Positions 34,337 through 42,965 of a stretch of DNA of 64,000 nt are shown piece by piece. Position numbers and translations under genes: made by a program. Source of the DNA: Streptomyces paradoxus (GTDB taxonomy: Bacteria > Actinomycetota > Actinomycetes > Streptomycetales > Streptomycetaceae); NCBI RefSeq assembly GCF_014202475.1, contig NZ_JACHGV010000007.1, positions 372,001 through 436,000 on the forward strand, in the 5' to 3' direction. The notes beneath the pieces were generated by a model. That model had not been told where the DNA came from and made no database searches. It saw only the letters and a list, made by a program, of their open reading frames with translations. How positions within the stretch are numbered: the stretch's first letter is position 1; every line of letters starts with the position of its first letter.

Positions 34337-35194
34337 ATGACAGCGCTCTTCGCCCTGGCCACCAGCCTGTTGTGGGGACTGGCCGACTTCGGCGGCGGTC
34401 TGCTGACCCGGCGCACGCCCGCGCTCACGGTGGTCGTGGTCTCGCAGTCGATCGCCGTGGTGGTGCTCGGCGCCCTCGTGGTGGCGACCGGCGGCTGGAG
34501 CGAGGCGGGGCCGCAGCTGTGGTTCGCCGTCGCGGCCGGGCTGGTCGGGCCGGTGGCGATGCTCGCCTTCTACAAGGCGCTCGCGCTGGGCCCGATGGGC
34601 GTGGTCTCGCCGCTGGGGTCGATCGGTGTGGCCGTGCCGGTCGGGGTGGGCCTCATGCTGGGCGAGCGTCCGGGCCTGCTGCAGTTCGTCGGCATCCTGG
34701 TCGCCGTGGCGGGAGTCTGTCTCGCCGGCGGCCCCCAGTTCCGCGGCGCCCCCGTCCAGCGTCAGGCCATCGCCCTGACCCTGCTCGCGGCGTTCGGCTT
34801 CGGCGCGGTGATGGCCCTGATCGCCGAGGCGTCGACGACGCTGACCGGCTTGTTCCTCGCCCTGTTCGTCCAGCGGGTGACGAACGTCGCCGCGGGCGGT
34901 CTCGCGCTGTTCGTGTCGGTGCGACGTGGCGGGCGCGCCCTCCCCGCGGACGGCTTCCCCTGGCGCACCCTGCCCGCCCTCGCCTTCGTCGGCCTCGCGG
35001 ACGTCGCCGCCAACGGCACGTACTCGATCGCCGCGCAGCACGGCCCGGTGACGGTGGCCGCCGTGCTGGCCTCCCTGTACCCGGTGGTGACGGCCGTGGC
35101 CGCGCGGGGCGTCCTGCGCGAACGGCTGCGGGCGGTGCAGGCCGCGGGGGCGGGACTGGCCCTGGTGGGGACGGTGCTGCTGGCGTCGGGCTGA
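34337..35194 (+). CDS. EamA-family (DMT) transporter
   Basis: This 285-residue membrane protein has about ten hydrophobic segments in two EamA halves (FALATSLLWGLADFGGGLLT; later ADVAANGTYSIAAQHGPVTV and LREPL-like LRERLRAVQAAGAGLALVG). Drug/metabolite transporters of this class export amino acids or small metabolites. The ATG follows GAGGTATCCGCCCC, a usable ribosome binding site. It diverges from the XRE-cupin regulator. Confidence 0.92.
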   Translation: MTALFALATSLLWGLADFGGGLLTRRTPALTVVVVSQSIAVVVLGALVVATGGWSEAGPQLWFAVAAGLVGPVAMLAFYKALALGPMGVVSPLGSIGVAVPVGVGLMLGERPGLLQFVGILVAVAGVCLAGGPQFRGAPVQRQAIALTLLAAFGFGAVMALIAEASTTLTGLFLALFVQRVTNVAAGGLALFVSVRRGGRALPADGFPWRTLPALAFVGLADVAANGTYSIAAQHGPVTVAAVLASLYPVVTAVAARGVLRERLRAVQAAGAGLALVGTVLLASG

Positions 35195-35202
35195 CCGGAC
35201 CG

Positions 35203-36000
35203 TCAGGAACCCGGCTCCAGTTCCGCGAGTCCGGCCGCCGCCTCCTCGTCCAGCTCGGCCAGCCGGGCCGCCGTCTCCTCGTCCAGGTCCGCCAGCGCGT
35301 TGAGCTGCTCGGGGGTGACGCCGTCCGGTATCGGCACCGGCGCCGGGGTGCGCAGCGGCGGCTGCCAGCCGTCGGCGGGGGTCCAGCGCCGTACGACGCG
35401 GGCCGGTGCGCCCGCCACCACACAGTGGTCGGGCACCGCGCCCCGCACGACCGCACCCGCGGCCACCACCACGTTCCGCCCGATCCGGGCGCCCGGCAGG
35501 ATCACCGCTCCGGTGCCGATCCAGCAGCCGGGCCCGATCTCCACCGGCTCCATGCGCGGCCACTGCTTGCCGATCGGCTGGTGCGGATCGTCGTAGGAGT
35601 GGTTCGTGGAGGTGACGTAGACGTACGGGCCGAAGTAGCAGTCGCTGCCGATCGTGACCGTCGTGTCGGCGATGACGTGACTGCCGCGGCCCAGCACGAC
35701 GCCGTCACCGATGCGCAGAATCGGGTCCGGGCCGAGGTCGAGGTCGGGCATCAGGCCCGCGGTGAGGGTGACCTGCTCGCCGATGATGCAGTAGCTGCCG
35801 AGGTGGATCCAGGGCTCGCCGAAGACCGTGCCGAGCGGGAAGGCGAGTCTGGTACCTGTTCCCATCGTGCCGAACCGGTAGCGGCCGGGGTGCTCGGCGG
35901 TGACGGAGCCCGTGCGCTGCACCCAGGCCCAGCCCGCGTGGACGGCGCGCTGTGTGAGGCCCCGCCGCCAGGATGAGAACGTGTTCTTGCGCTTCGGCAC
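35203..36000 (-). CDS. Hexapeptide-repeat (left-handed beta-helix) acyltransferase
   Basis: This 265-residue protein has repeated hexapeptides (IHLGSYCIIGEQVTL, ILRIGDGVVLGRGSHVIAD, EIGPGCWIGTGAVILPGARI) forming a left-handed beta-helix with the acetyltransferase end GAVPDHCVVAGAPARVVRRW. It likely transfers an acyl group from CoA to a sugar or lipid. The C-terminal part has tandem LDEETAARLAELDEEAAAGL repeats. GTG at 36000 gives the basic N-terminus PKRKNTF; upstream frame is rejected. It converges with the EamA gene. Confidence 0.87.
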   Translation of the reverse strand: MPKRKNTFSSWRRGLTQRAVHAGWAWVQRTGSVTAEHPGRYRFGTMGTGTRLAFPLGTVFGEPWIHLGSYCIIGEQVTLTAGLMPDLDLGPDPILRIGDGVVLGRGSHVIADTTVTIGSDCYFGPYVYVTSTNHSYDDPHQPIGKQWPRMEPVEIGPGCWIGTGAVILPGARIGRNVVVAAGAVVRGAVPDHCVVAGAPARVVRRWTPADGWQPPLRTPAPVPIPDGVTPEQLNALADLDEETAARLAELDEEAAAGLAELEPGS

Positions 36001-36110
36001 GAGCTCACGGTACTCAGCGGTAGCTCCGCCCGCGGCGCCGGAGGCCTGTGATCTTCGCCCCACCGGGTGGCGTACGGTTTGCCCGTTGTCTACGACGCTG
36101 GGAGGCGGGC

Positions 36111-36638
36111 ATGGGTCAGCGGGCGATGATCACGGGGATCGGCGGCAGGGAGCCGGAGATCGACGGGACGGCGTTCGTGGCGCCGACGGCGTCGGTGATC
36201 GGGGGCGTGACCCTGGGCGCGGGGGCGAGCGTCTGGTACGGAGCCGTGGTGCGCGGCGACGTCGAGGCGATCTCCGTCGGCGCGAGCAGCAACGTCCAGG
36301 ACAACTGCACCCTCCACGCCGACCCGGGGTTCCCCGTGAGCGTCGGTGAGCGGGTGAGCATCGGGCACAACGCGGTGGTGCACGGGGCGACGGTCGAGGA
36401 CGACTGTCTGATCGGCATGGGCGCGACGGTCCTGAACGGCGCGGTGATCGGGGCCGGGTCGCTCGTCGCCGCGCAGGCGCTGGTCCCGCAGGGCATGGTC
36501 GTGCCGCCCGGTTCGCTGGTGGCGGGGGTGCCGGCGAAGGTCCGGCGGGAGCTGTCGGAGGAGGAGCGGCAGGGGATCACCCTCAACGGCACGATGTACG
36601 CCGAGCTGGCGAAGGCGCATCGCGACGTGCACGCGTAG
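36111..36638 (+). CDS. Gamma carbonic anhydrase-like protein
   Basis: This 175-residue left-handed beta-helix protein has the gamma-CA order: VWYGAVVRGD, the first His in CTLHADPG, and HNAVVHG with two more His ligands, then GMGATVLNGAVIGAGSL. The zinc ligands for carbonic anhydrase activity appear present. It may hydrate CO2 or act as a CaiE/PaaY-like thioesterase partner. ATG at 36111 follows GGAGG by 5 nt. It diverges from the hexapeptide acyltransferase. Confidence 0.92.
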   Translation: MGQRAMITGIGGREPEIDGTAFVAPTASVIGGVTLGAGASVWYGAVVRGDVEAISVGASSNVQDNCTLHADPGFPVSVGERVSIGHNAVVHGATVEDDCLIGMGATVLNGAVIGAGSLVAAQALVPQGMVVPPGSLVAGVPAKVRRELSEEERQGITLNGTMYAELAKAHRDVHA

Positions 36639-36649
36639 GTTGTCCGGCG

Positions 36650-36725
36650 AGTGCGGGTGGTGGGTGGTTGCCCGCGCCCGCGCGGCGGAGCCGCATATGA
36701 GCACAGCCCCGCGCCCCTGACGGGG
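36650..36725. repeat. Dispersed GC-rich intergenic element, long form, copy 3
   Basis: The minus strand reads CCCCGTCAGGGGCGCGGGGC, CTGTG, ATATGCGGCTCCGCCGCG and GGGCGCGGGC. It lies between convergent genes and matches copy 1 (3924-4012). Confidence 0.65.
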
Positions 36726-36727
36726 TG

Positions 36728-37351
36728 CTACTCCCCGGCGACCGCGGGCTGCGCCTTCCTGGCCTTGCGCTTGAGCACCAGCATGGACGTGACACCGACC
36801 AGGACCGCCGCCACCAGGCCCAGCCACGAGAAGCGCTTCAGCCAGGACTCCGCGACGATGCCGACGTAGTAGATGACCGCCGTCGTGCCGCCGGCCCACA
36901 GGATGCCCCCGAGGACGTTGGCGACGGCGAACTTCCAGTACGGCATGCGGAGCACACCGGCGAGGGGGCCGGCGAAGATGCGCAGCAGGGCGACGAAGCG
37001 GCCGAAGAAGACGGCCCACATGCCCCACTTCTCGAAGGAACGCTCGGCGGTGGCGATGTGCCCCTCGCTGAAGTGCTTGGGGAACTTGTTGCCCAGCCAG
37101 GCCAGCAGGGGCCGCCCGCCCTTGCGGCCGATGGCGTAGCCGATCGAGTCGCCGATGATCGCACCGGCCGTGGCGCAGGCGCCGAGGACGACCGGGTCGA
37201 TCTCGCCGTGCTGCGACGCGAGCAGCGCCGAGGAGACGAGGATGATCTCGCCGGGCAGCGGGATCCCCAGGCTCTCCAGGCCGATGACCACGCCCACCAG
37301 CGCGTAGACGGCGACCGCGGGTACGGTTTCGAGCCACTCCTGGACGTGCAA
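36728..37351 (-). CDS. DedA-family membrane protein
   Basis: This 207-residue membrane protein has the DedA pattern: ESLGIPLPGEIILVSSALLA, GDSIGYAIGRKGGRPLL, FEKWGMWAVFFGRFVALLR and NVLGGILWAGG. DedA proteins carry lipids such as undecaprenyl phosphate or phosphatidylethanolamine across the membrane. The start is a TTG at 37351 with AAGGA 8 nt upstream. It lies behind the phosphoketolase gene on the minus strand with a 71-bp gap. Confidence 0.92.
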   Translation of the reverse strand: MHVQEWLETVPAVAVYALVGVVIGLESLGIPLPGEIILVSSALLASQHGEIDPVVLGACATAGAIIGDSIGYAIGRKGGRPLLAWLGNKFPKHFSEGHIATAERSFEKWGMWAVFFGRFVALLRIFAGPLAGVLRMPYWKFAVANVLGGILWAGGTTAVIYYVGIVAESWLKRFSWLGLVAAVLVGVTSMLVLKRKARKAQPAVAGE

Positions 37352-37422
37352 CGCCGGTTCCTTTCCCTGAGCTTCCTGCGTGCCCCGGGAAGCCTACCGG
37401 CTCATAGGACGTCCCTCGTGGC

Positions 37423-39819
37423 TCAGGCGTTCCAGCTCCACTCGGCGACCTCGGGCAGGTCGGTGCCGTGCTCGCGGATCCAGGAGTGGTGCCGGGTGCG
37501 GGCGTCGGCCATCCGCTGGCGTACGGCCGTGGCACGCACCGCGAGGCCCGGGACGCGGTCGATGACGTCCATGACCAGGCGGTACCGGTCGAGGTCGTTG
37601 CGGACGACCATGTCGAAGGGCGTGGTCGTGGTGCCGGCCTCCTTGTAGCCGCGCACGTGCAGGTTCTGATGGCCGGTGCGGCGGTAGGCGAGGCGGTGGA
37701 TCAGCCACGGATAGCCGTGGTAGGCGAAGATCACCGGCTTGGTCGTGGTGAACAGGCCGTCGTACTCGAAGTCGCTCATGCCGTGCGGGTGCTCCCCCTG
37801 GGGCAGCAGCCGGGCGAGGTCGACGACGTTGACGACCCGGACGGACAGCTCGGGCAGGTACCGGCGGAGCAGGTGCGCGGCGGCCAGCGTCTCCTGGGTC
37901 GGGACGTCACCGGCGCAGGCCAGCACGACGTCCGGCTCGGTGCCGTCCTCGGTGCCCGCCCACTCCCAGATGCCGGCGCCGCGGGCGCAGTGCACCCGGG
38001 CCTCCTCGATCGACAGCCAGTCGAAGCAGGGCTGCTTGCCGGCCACGATCACGTTGACGTAGTCGCGGCTGCGCAGGGCGTGGTCGGCCACCGACAGCAG
38101 GGTGTTGGCGTCCGGCGGGAGATAGACGCGGACGACTTCGGGGCTTTTGTTGAGGACGTGGTCGACGAAGCCGGGGTCCTGGTGGGAGAAGCCGTTGTGG
38201 TCCTGCCGCCATACGTGTGAGGTCAGCAGGTAGTTGAGGGAGGCGATGGGGGCACGCCAGGGCAGCCTGCGGGAGGTGCGCAGCCACTTGATGTGCTGGT
38301 TGACCATGGAGTCGACGATGTGCACGAACGCCTCGTAGCAGGAGAACAGCCCGTGCCGGCCGGTGAGGAGGTAGCCCTCCAGCCAGCCCTGGCACAGGTG
38401 CTCGGAGAGGATCTCCATCACCCGGCCGTGCCGGTCCAGGTGCTCGTCCACGGGCAGCGTCCCGGCCTGCCAGGTCTTGCCGCTGGCGGAGTAGACGGCC
38501 TGGAGCCGGTTGGAGGCGGTCTCGTCCGGGCCGACCAGGCGGAAGTCACGGCGGCCGGAGGTGTCGCGCATGACCCGGGCGAGGAGGTCGCCGAGGACCC
38601 GGGTCGGCTCGTGCATCGACGTGCCGGGTTTGTCGACGGGGACGGCGAAGTCGTCCAGGGACGGGATCGGCAGGTCGCGGACGAGCAGTCCGCCGTTGGC
38701 GTAGGGGGTGGCACCGAGGCGCCGGGTGCCGTCGGGGACGCAGGCGAGGACGTCCGCGACCGGGCGGCCCTCGGCGTCGAACAGTTCCCCGGGCCGGTAC
38801 GAGCGCAGCCAGGACTCCAGCTGCCGCAGGTGCTCGGGGTTGTCGCGGACGCCGGACAGCGGCACCTGGTGGGCGCGCCAGGTGCCCTCGACCGGTTCGC
38901 CGTCGACCTCGGCCGGGCCGGTCCAGCCCTTGGGGGTGCGCAGCACGATCACCGGCCAGTGCGGGCGCTCGGTCACGCCGTCCTCGCGGGCGGCGCGCTG
39001 GGCCTCGGTGATGCGGTCGAGCGCGGTGTCCATGGCCTCGGCCATGGCGCGGTGGACGGTGGCCGGATCGTCGCCGGCCACGTGGATCGGCTCGTGGCCG
39101 TAGCCGCGCAGCAGCGCGTCGAGCTCCTCCTCCGGGAGCCGGGACAGCACGGTCGGGTTGGCGATCTTGTAGCCGTTGAGGTGCAGGATCGGCAGGACGG
39201 CACCGTCGTGGACGGGGTCGAGGAACTTGTTGGCGTGCCAGGAGCCGGCCAGCGGACCGGTCTCCGCCTCGCCGTCGCCGATCACGCAGGTCACCAGCAG
39301 GTCCGGGTTGTCGAGGGCGGCGCCGTAGGCGTGGGCGAGGGAGTAGCCGAGTTCGCCGCCCTCGTGGATCGAGCCGGGCACCTCCGGGGCGACGTGGCTG
39401 GGCACGCCGCCGGGGAAGGAGAACTGCCGCATCAGCAGTTCCATGCCCTGCGCGTCCCGGGAGGCGTCCGGGTACTTCTCGCTGTAGCTGCCCTCCAGCC
39501 AGGAGTTGGCGAGGACCGACGGCCCGCCGTGGCCCGGGCCCCAGATGCACAGGGCGTCCAGCTCGCGCGCCTTGATCACACGGTTGAGGTGCGTGTACAC
39601 GAGGTTCAGCCCGGGTGAGGTGCCCCAGTGGCCCAGCAGCCGCGGCTTGATGTGCTCGGGCCGCAACGGCTCGGTGAGCAGGGGGTTGGCCAGCAGGTAG
39701 ATCTGACCGGCCGCCAGGTAGTTGGCGGCCCGCCAGTGGGCGTCCAGCGTGCGCAGTTCCTCGTCGGTCGGTGCGGTCCTGCTGTCGGTCCTGCTGTCCA
39801 GGCGCGGGGCCTCGGGCAT
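37423..39819 (-). CDS. Xylulose-5-phosphate/fructose-6-phosphate phosphoketolase
   Basis: This 798-residue thiamine-diphosphate enzyme makes acetyl phosphate from xylulose 5-phosphate or fructose 6-phosphate. Diagnostic stretches are WRAANYLAAGQIYLLANPLL, GHWGTSPGLNLVYTHLNRVI, GPGHGGPSVLANSWLEGSYSE-like, LGYSLAHAYGAALDNPDLLV, GDGEAETGPLAGSWHAN, and the late SHVWRQDHNGFSHQDPGF. ATG at 39819 follows AGGGAG by about 7 nt; the upstream frame to 39900 is rejected. The 234-bp gap upstream holds its promoter and a short GCCCG-GA-CGGGC hairpin that probably ends the ricin-protein transcript. Confidence 0.95.
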   Translation of the reverse strand: MPEAPRLDSRTDSRTAPTDEELRTLDAHWRAANYLAAGQIYLLANPLLTEPLRPEHIKPRLLGHWGTSPGLNLVYTHLNRVIKARELDALCIWGPGHGGPSVLANSWLEGSYSEKYPDASRDAQGMELLMRQFSFPGGVPSHVAPEVPGSIHEGGELGYSLAHAYGAALDNPDLLVTCVIGDGEAETGPLAGSWHANKFLDPVHDGAVLPILHLNGYKIANPTVLSRLPEEELDALLRGYGHEPIHVAGDDPATVHRAMAEAMDTALDRITEAQRAAREDGVTERPHWPVIVLRTPKGWTGPAEVDGEPVEGTWRAHQVPLSGVRDNPEHLRQLESWLRSYRPGELFDAEGRPVADVLACVPDGTRRLGATPYANGGLLVRDLPIPSLDDFAVPVDKPGTSMHEPTRVLGDLLARVMRDTSGRRDFRLVGPDETASNRLQAVYSASGKTWQAGTLPVDEHLDRHGRVMEILSEHLCQGWLEGYLLTGRHGLFSCYEAFVHIVDSMVNQHIKWLRTSRRLPWRAPIASLNYLLTSHVWRQDHNGFSHQDPGFVDHVLNKSPEVVRVYLPPDANTLLSVADHALRSRDYVNVIVAGKQPCFDWLSIEEARVHCARGAGIWEWAGTEDGTEPDVVLACAGDVPTQETLAAAHLLRRYLPELSVRVVNVVDLARLLPQGEHPHGMSDFEYDGLFTTTKPVIFAYHGYPWLIHRLAYRRTGHQNLHVRGYKEAGTTTTPFDMVVRNDLDRYRLVMDVIDRVPGLAVRATAVRQRMADARTRHHSWIREHGTDLPEVAEWSWNA

Positions 39820-40027
39820 GAGTGACTCCCTGGGTTCTGCGGGCGGCCTCAGGAGGAGTACCAGTTTGTTCCGGTTCGATGCCAGACGCCTCTCGGCCAT
39901 GCCCGTCCCACCGATGCGTGTCAGCCACCCGCCCGCGCGTTCGGAGTACGACGGCGGTGCGCGGGCCGGCCGTCGCCGGGGGCCCCCGTCAGCCGCCCGA
40001 GGCAGGTGAACCTCCGCCCCCGGGGCC

Positions 40028-40039
40028 GCCCGGACGGGC
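40028..40039 (-). terminator. Short hairpin after ricin-domain gene
   Basis: GCCCG and CGGGC flank two bases, 15 bp past the stop codon on the minus strand, inside a GC-rich stretch. Weak evidence. Confidence 0.25.
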
Positions 40040-40053
40040 GCCCCCGGTCCGCT

Positions 40054-41913
40054 CTACGGCAGGGCGGCGGAGTGGAGTGCCGTCACGGCGTCGGTCACGG
40101 GGGCGGTCGCGGGCCCGAGGACATCGTCGCCGGGCCGCGAGCCGGTCCCACCGGCCCCGGGGTGGGCTTCCTCGCAGCAGTCCACTGGCGCGAACCGCGT
40201 CTCGTACCGCTCCTGGGACGGTTCCCCGGGCTCGGTGCGCGGAGGTTCGGGCCGCTGCCCGGGCGGGGCCTGCTCGTCGTACGGCCGCTGCTCGCGCTCC
40301 CCACGGCTCTCGCGCGGAGTGTCCTCGGCCCGCTTCCGCCGGGGCTCTCCCTGGCTCCTGGGGGCAACCGGCGGTTCCACCGTCCAGCGCTGGGCCGCGG
40401 AGCCGTCGCGGTCGGTGACGATCACGTCCCGGCCCGTGCCGGAGGCGACGGCCAGTCCGCCTCCGCCGCGCGGCAGGAGTTCGCCGCGCACGGTCAGGTC
40501 GTAGCGGACGACTCCGGCGTGCACCAGGCAGCCGGCCAGGACGACCGAGCCCCCGGCGGGGTCGGAACCGAGGCACAGAGCGGGGTCGGCGCCGCTGCGC
40601 AGGACGCCGTCATCCTGGTACGACCACTGCTGGGACCCGCCCGCTGAGCAGGCGGTCAGCACGACGCGGGCCTCTGCCCGGGCCCGGCCGCCCCGGACGC
40701 CGAGACACAGGCCGTCGCCGAGGTTGCGCAGGCGCCCCCGGGCCACCTCGACGGAGCCGTCGGCGGAGGCGGCCGACGGGGCACCGGCGGACGGCGGCTC
40801 CTCGGACGAGCCTGCCGTGGAGCCGGGGTCCACGGCAGTGGATCCCGCGCCGTCCGGGTCGACGGCGTGGCCGCTGACCGCGCCCCAGGTGGCCTGCGGG
40901 CCGCTCGCGCCGCTCTCCTCCGTCCAGCCCCGGGCGGTGAGCAGCGTCGCCAGCAGCACGAGGGAGGTCACCCCGACCGCGGCGGCCAGTGCCTTCGTGT
41001 GCCTCCTCGGCGACCCGGGCCGGCCGGTCGCCGGGTCGGCGGCCCGGGGCCGCAGGCGGTGCCGTCCGCCGGCGGGCAGGGCGCTCCGGCCCTCGTCGCG
41101 GCCCGGCCGTGACGCGAGGTAGCGGCGGGCGCCCCAGCCGAGCACCGTCTCCACGAGCAGGTCCTGCAGACCGCCCTCGAAATGGCTGAGTTGTTCGGCG
41201 GCGTGACGGCAGTAGCGGCACGCCATGAGATGCCGCTGCACATCCGGCAGCAGGGACCCGCCCCGGCGCATGGGAACGTCCAGCAGGCGGTTGTAGTAGC
41301 GGCATTCCGGCGTCGGGGCGAGTTCCCGGTGCGCGCGTACGCATCCCGACCGGAATTGCTCGCGCGCCTGCAGCAGGGCGGCCGAGGCGGTAGCGGCGTC
41401 CACCCCCAGCAGACCGGCCGGTACGGATATGGGCTCCGCCTCGACCTCCGTGTGCCACAGCAGGCATTGAGAAGCACCCGGAAGGCCGCGGAAAGCGCGC
41501 TCCGCGAGGCGTCGCCTTTCGGGTGTGGTGGAGCGGGTGGCGCGCAGGCCGCGGGCGCCGACGGTTTTGCGGAGTTCCGGAAGTACCCGGGAAATGCCGT
41601 CGTCGGCGGCCCAGTCACCGACCATCTCCCGGACGGCCCTGAGCAGCCGCGGACGCAGGGCGCCGCCGCCCGGCCGGGCCAGTTCCTCGCGGAAGGCGGC
41701 GGCGGCCGCCATCGCCGCGGAGTCCTCCGAGGAAGCCAGGCAGATCACGGCGTATTCATAGACCGGACGCCAGTGCCGCGCCAGCAACAGCGCGACCGCG
41801 CGCGGCGCTTCGGCGCGTTCGCCGACCCGGGCGAGGAGATTGCGGTCGGACTCCGCGGGCCTCGCTCCGGGTCGTGGCGGGTAGGGCGGGCGTGGGGGGT
41901 TGGGGGATTGCAC
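40054..41913 (-). CDS. Sigma-like/zinc-finger/membrane/ricin-lectin fusion protein
   Basis: This 619-residue protein has an odd domain order. Residues about 46-80 (ARHWRPVYEYAVICLASSED) resemble sigma-70 region 2 and 137-195 (RAFRGLPGASQCLLWHTEVE) resemble region 4. A zinc-finger-like HxxxCxxC (H228, C232, C235) as in anti-sigma factors follows. A membrane segment spans about 307-327. Residues 393-515 form an extracellular ricin-type beta-trefoil with QxW-like SQQWSY and AQRWTV, then an Arg/Pro/Glu-rich tail. It may bind sugars outside and act on transcription inside, but this is inference. GTG at 41913 has GGAAGGAAA upstream. Confidence 0.8.
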   Translation of the reverse strand: MQSPNPPRPPYPPRPGARPAESDRNLLARVGERAEAPRAVALLLARHWRPVYEYAVICLASSEDSAAMAAAAAFREELARPGGGALRPRLLRAVREMVGDWAADDGISRVLPELRKTVGARGLRATRSTTPERRRLAERAFRGLPGASQCLLWHTEVEAEPISVPAGLLGVDAATASAALLQAREQFRSGCVRAHRELAPTPECRYYNRLLDVPMRRGGSLLPDVQRHLMACRYCRHAAEQLSHFEGGLQDLLVETVLGWGARRYLASRPGRDEGRSALPAGGRHRLRPRAADPATGRPGSPRRHTKALAAAVGVTSLVLLATLLTARGWTEESGASGPQATWGAVSGHAVDPDGAGSTAVDPGSTAGSSEEPPSAGAPSAASADGSVEVARGRLRNLGDGLCLGVRGGRARAEARVVLTACSAGGSQQWSYQDDGVLRSGADPALCLGSDPAGGSVVLAGCLVHAGVVRYDLTVRGELLPRGGGGLAVASGTGRDVIVTDRDGSAAQRWTVEPPVAPRSQGEPRRKRAEDTPRESRGEREQRPYDEQAPPGQRPEPPRTEPGEPSQERYETRFAPVDCCEEAHPGAGGTGSRPGDDVLGPATAPVTDAVTALHSAALP

Positions 41914-42051
41914 GGAACCATTTCCTTCCAGCCGCAGAACGGCAGGCGAATTGCGCGTCCGTTGGAAAGCAGGTGCGTGATTGGTGCATACCTGTGCCGG
42001 GTCAGCTGCGGACCCGGCTGTGAGGTGGCTCACTTTCGCACATACGACTCA

Positions 42052-42113
42052 CCGGTAACAAGGAGTTCGGATGAACCACGTTCAAAACGCAAGCAATTCA
42101 GATATGTTACCGG
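42052..42113. promoter_or_regulatory. Paired inverted half-sites CCGGTAACA/TGTTACCGG
   Basis: CCGGTAACA (42052-42060) and TGTTACCGG (42105-42113) are perfect 9-bp inverse copies, 44 bp apart. They lie about 140-200 bp upstream of the ricin-fusion start and bracket the start of a small ORF. The stretch is AT-richer than its surroundings. They may be operators or the arms of a long-range structure. Confidence 0.4.
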
Positions 42114-42268
42114 CGGTATCCGTACCGGCTTTCGAAAACCCGGCCACCGGAGGGCACAAGTTGTGTGCACGCAAAGGCGGTTGGCACACGAAATCTCCAA
42201 CCCCACAGCGCGCTCCCATCCGGCTCCCGGCGCGCTCTCAGCTCCGCCCGCCGGCATGGGCCGCATGA
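42071..42268 (+). CDS. Small ORF with strong ribosome binding site
   Basis: This 65-codon ORF starts with ATG 5 nt behind AAGGAG, the best ribosome binding site in the area. The first 45 residues (MNHVQNASNSDMLPAVSVPA, then FENPATGGHKLCARKGGWHT) come from AT-richer DNA; the last third is Arg/Pro-rich and probably not selected. I recognise no family. It overlaps the broken galU gene start. It may be a small peptide gene, a leader peptide, or chance. Confidence 0.35.
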   Translation: MNHVQNASNSDMLPAVSVPAFENPATGGHKLCARKGGWHTKSPTPQRAPIRLPARSQLRPPAWAA

Positions 42269-42880
42269 ATGCCCCCCACCCTTCCGCCCCGGCCATCCCC
42301 GCCCGCACCGTCCGCATCGTCCGCATCGTCCGCAGGCGGTCGTCCCGGCCGCCGGTCCCGGCACCCGCTTCCTGCCCGCCACGAAGGCGACGCCCGAGGA
42401 GATGCTGCCGGTCGTCGGCAAGCCGGCCATCCAGTACGTCGTCGAGGAGGCGGCAGCGGCGGGACTGGACGATGTCCTGATGGTCACCGCCCGGGCAGAT
42501 CCACCGCTACGGCTGCGCCGCCGTCGAGCCGGCCGCCGAGGAGGGCGTCGTCCGCGTCACGGGCCTGGTCGAGAAGCCGGCCCGGCAGGACGCACCGAGC
42601 CGGTACGCCGTCATCGGCCGCCACGTCCTCGACCCGGACGTCTTCACCGTCCTGGAGCGCACCCCCGCCCGGCCGGGGCGGCGAGATCCAGCTGACCGAC
42701 GCCCTGCGGGAGCCGGCCGCGGGCGGCACGGTGCACGGGGTCGTCTTCGAGGGCCGGCGCCACGACACCGGCGACAAGGCCGACTGTCTGCGCGCGGTGG
42801 TCAGGCCGGCCTGCGAACGCCCCGACCTGGGGCCGGAGTTCGTGACGTGGCTCAGAGGGGTCCTCGGGGAGCTGGACGGC
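42265..42880 (+). pseudogene. galU: Decayed galU (UTP-glucose-1-phosphate uridylyltransferase)
   Basis: Reading in three frames gives GalU pieces in the right order. Frame one has AVVPAAGPGTRFLPATKATP, then EEMLPVVGKPAIQYVVEEAA up to DDVLMVTAR near 42494. The next frame starts at 42496 with QIHRYGCAAVEPAAEEGVVR and runs to VFTVLERTPAR. A third frame has GGEIQLTDALREPAAGG, then GVVFEGRRHDTGDKADCLRA, ending FVTWLRGVLGELDG. About 115 central residues, including the sugar-binding part, are missing at the 42494 junction, and at least two frameshifts remain. A further shift near the CCGCATCGT tandem repeat cuts off the ATG at 42265. The product cannot be active. Confidence 0.85.
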
Positions 42881-42965
42881 GCGCACCCCCGGGCACCGGG
42901 ACATGGCGGCCTGACCTGCGAAAGCCCCGGCACCCGGCCGGGGTCCCCGCACCGTGGCAGCCCGG

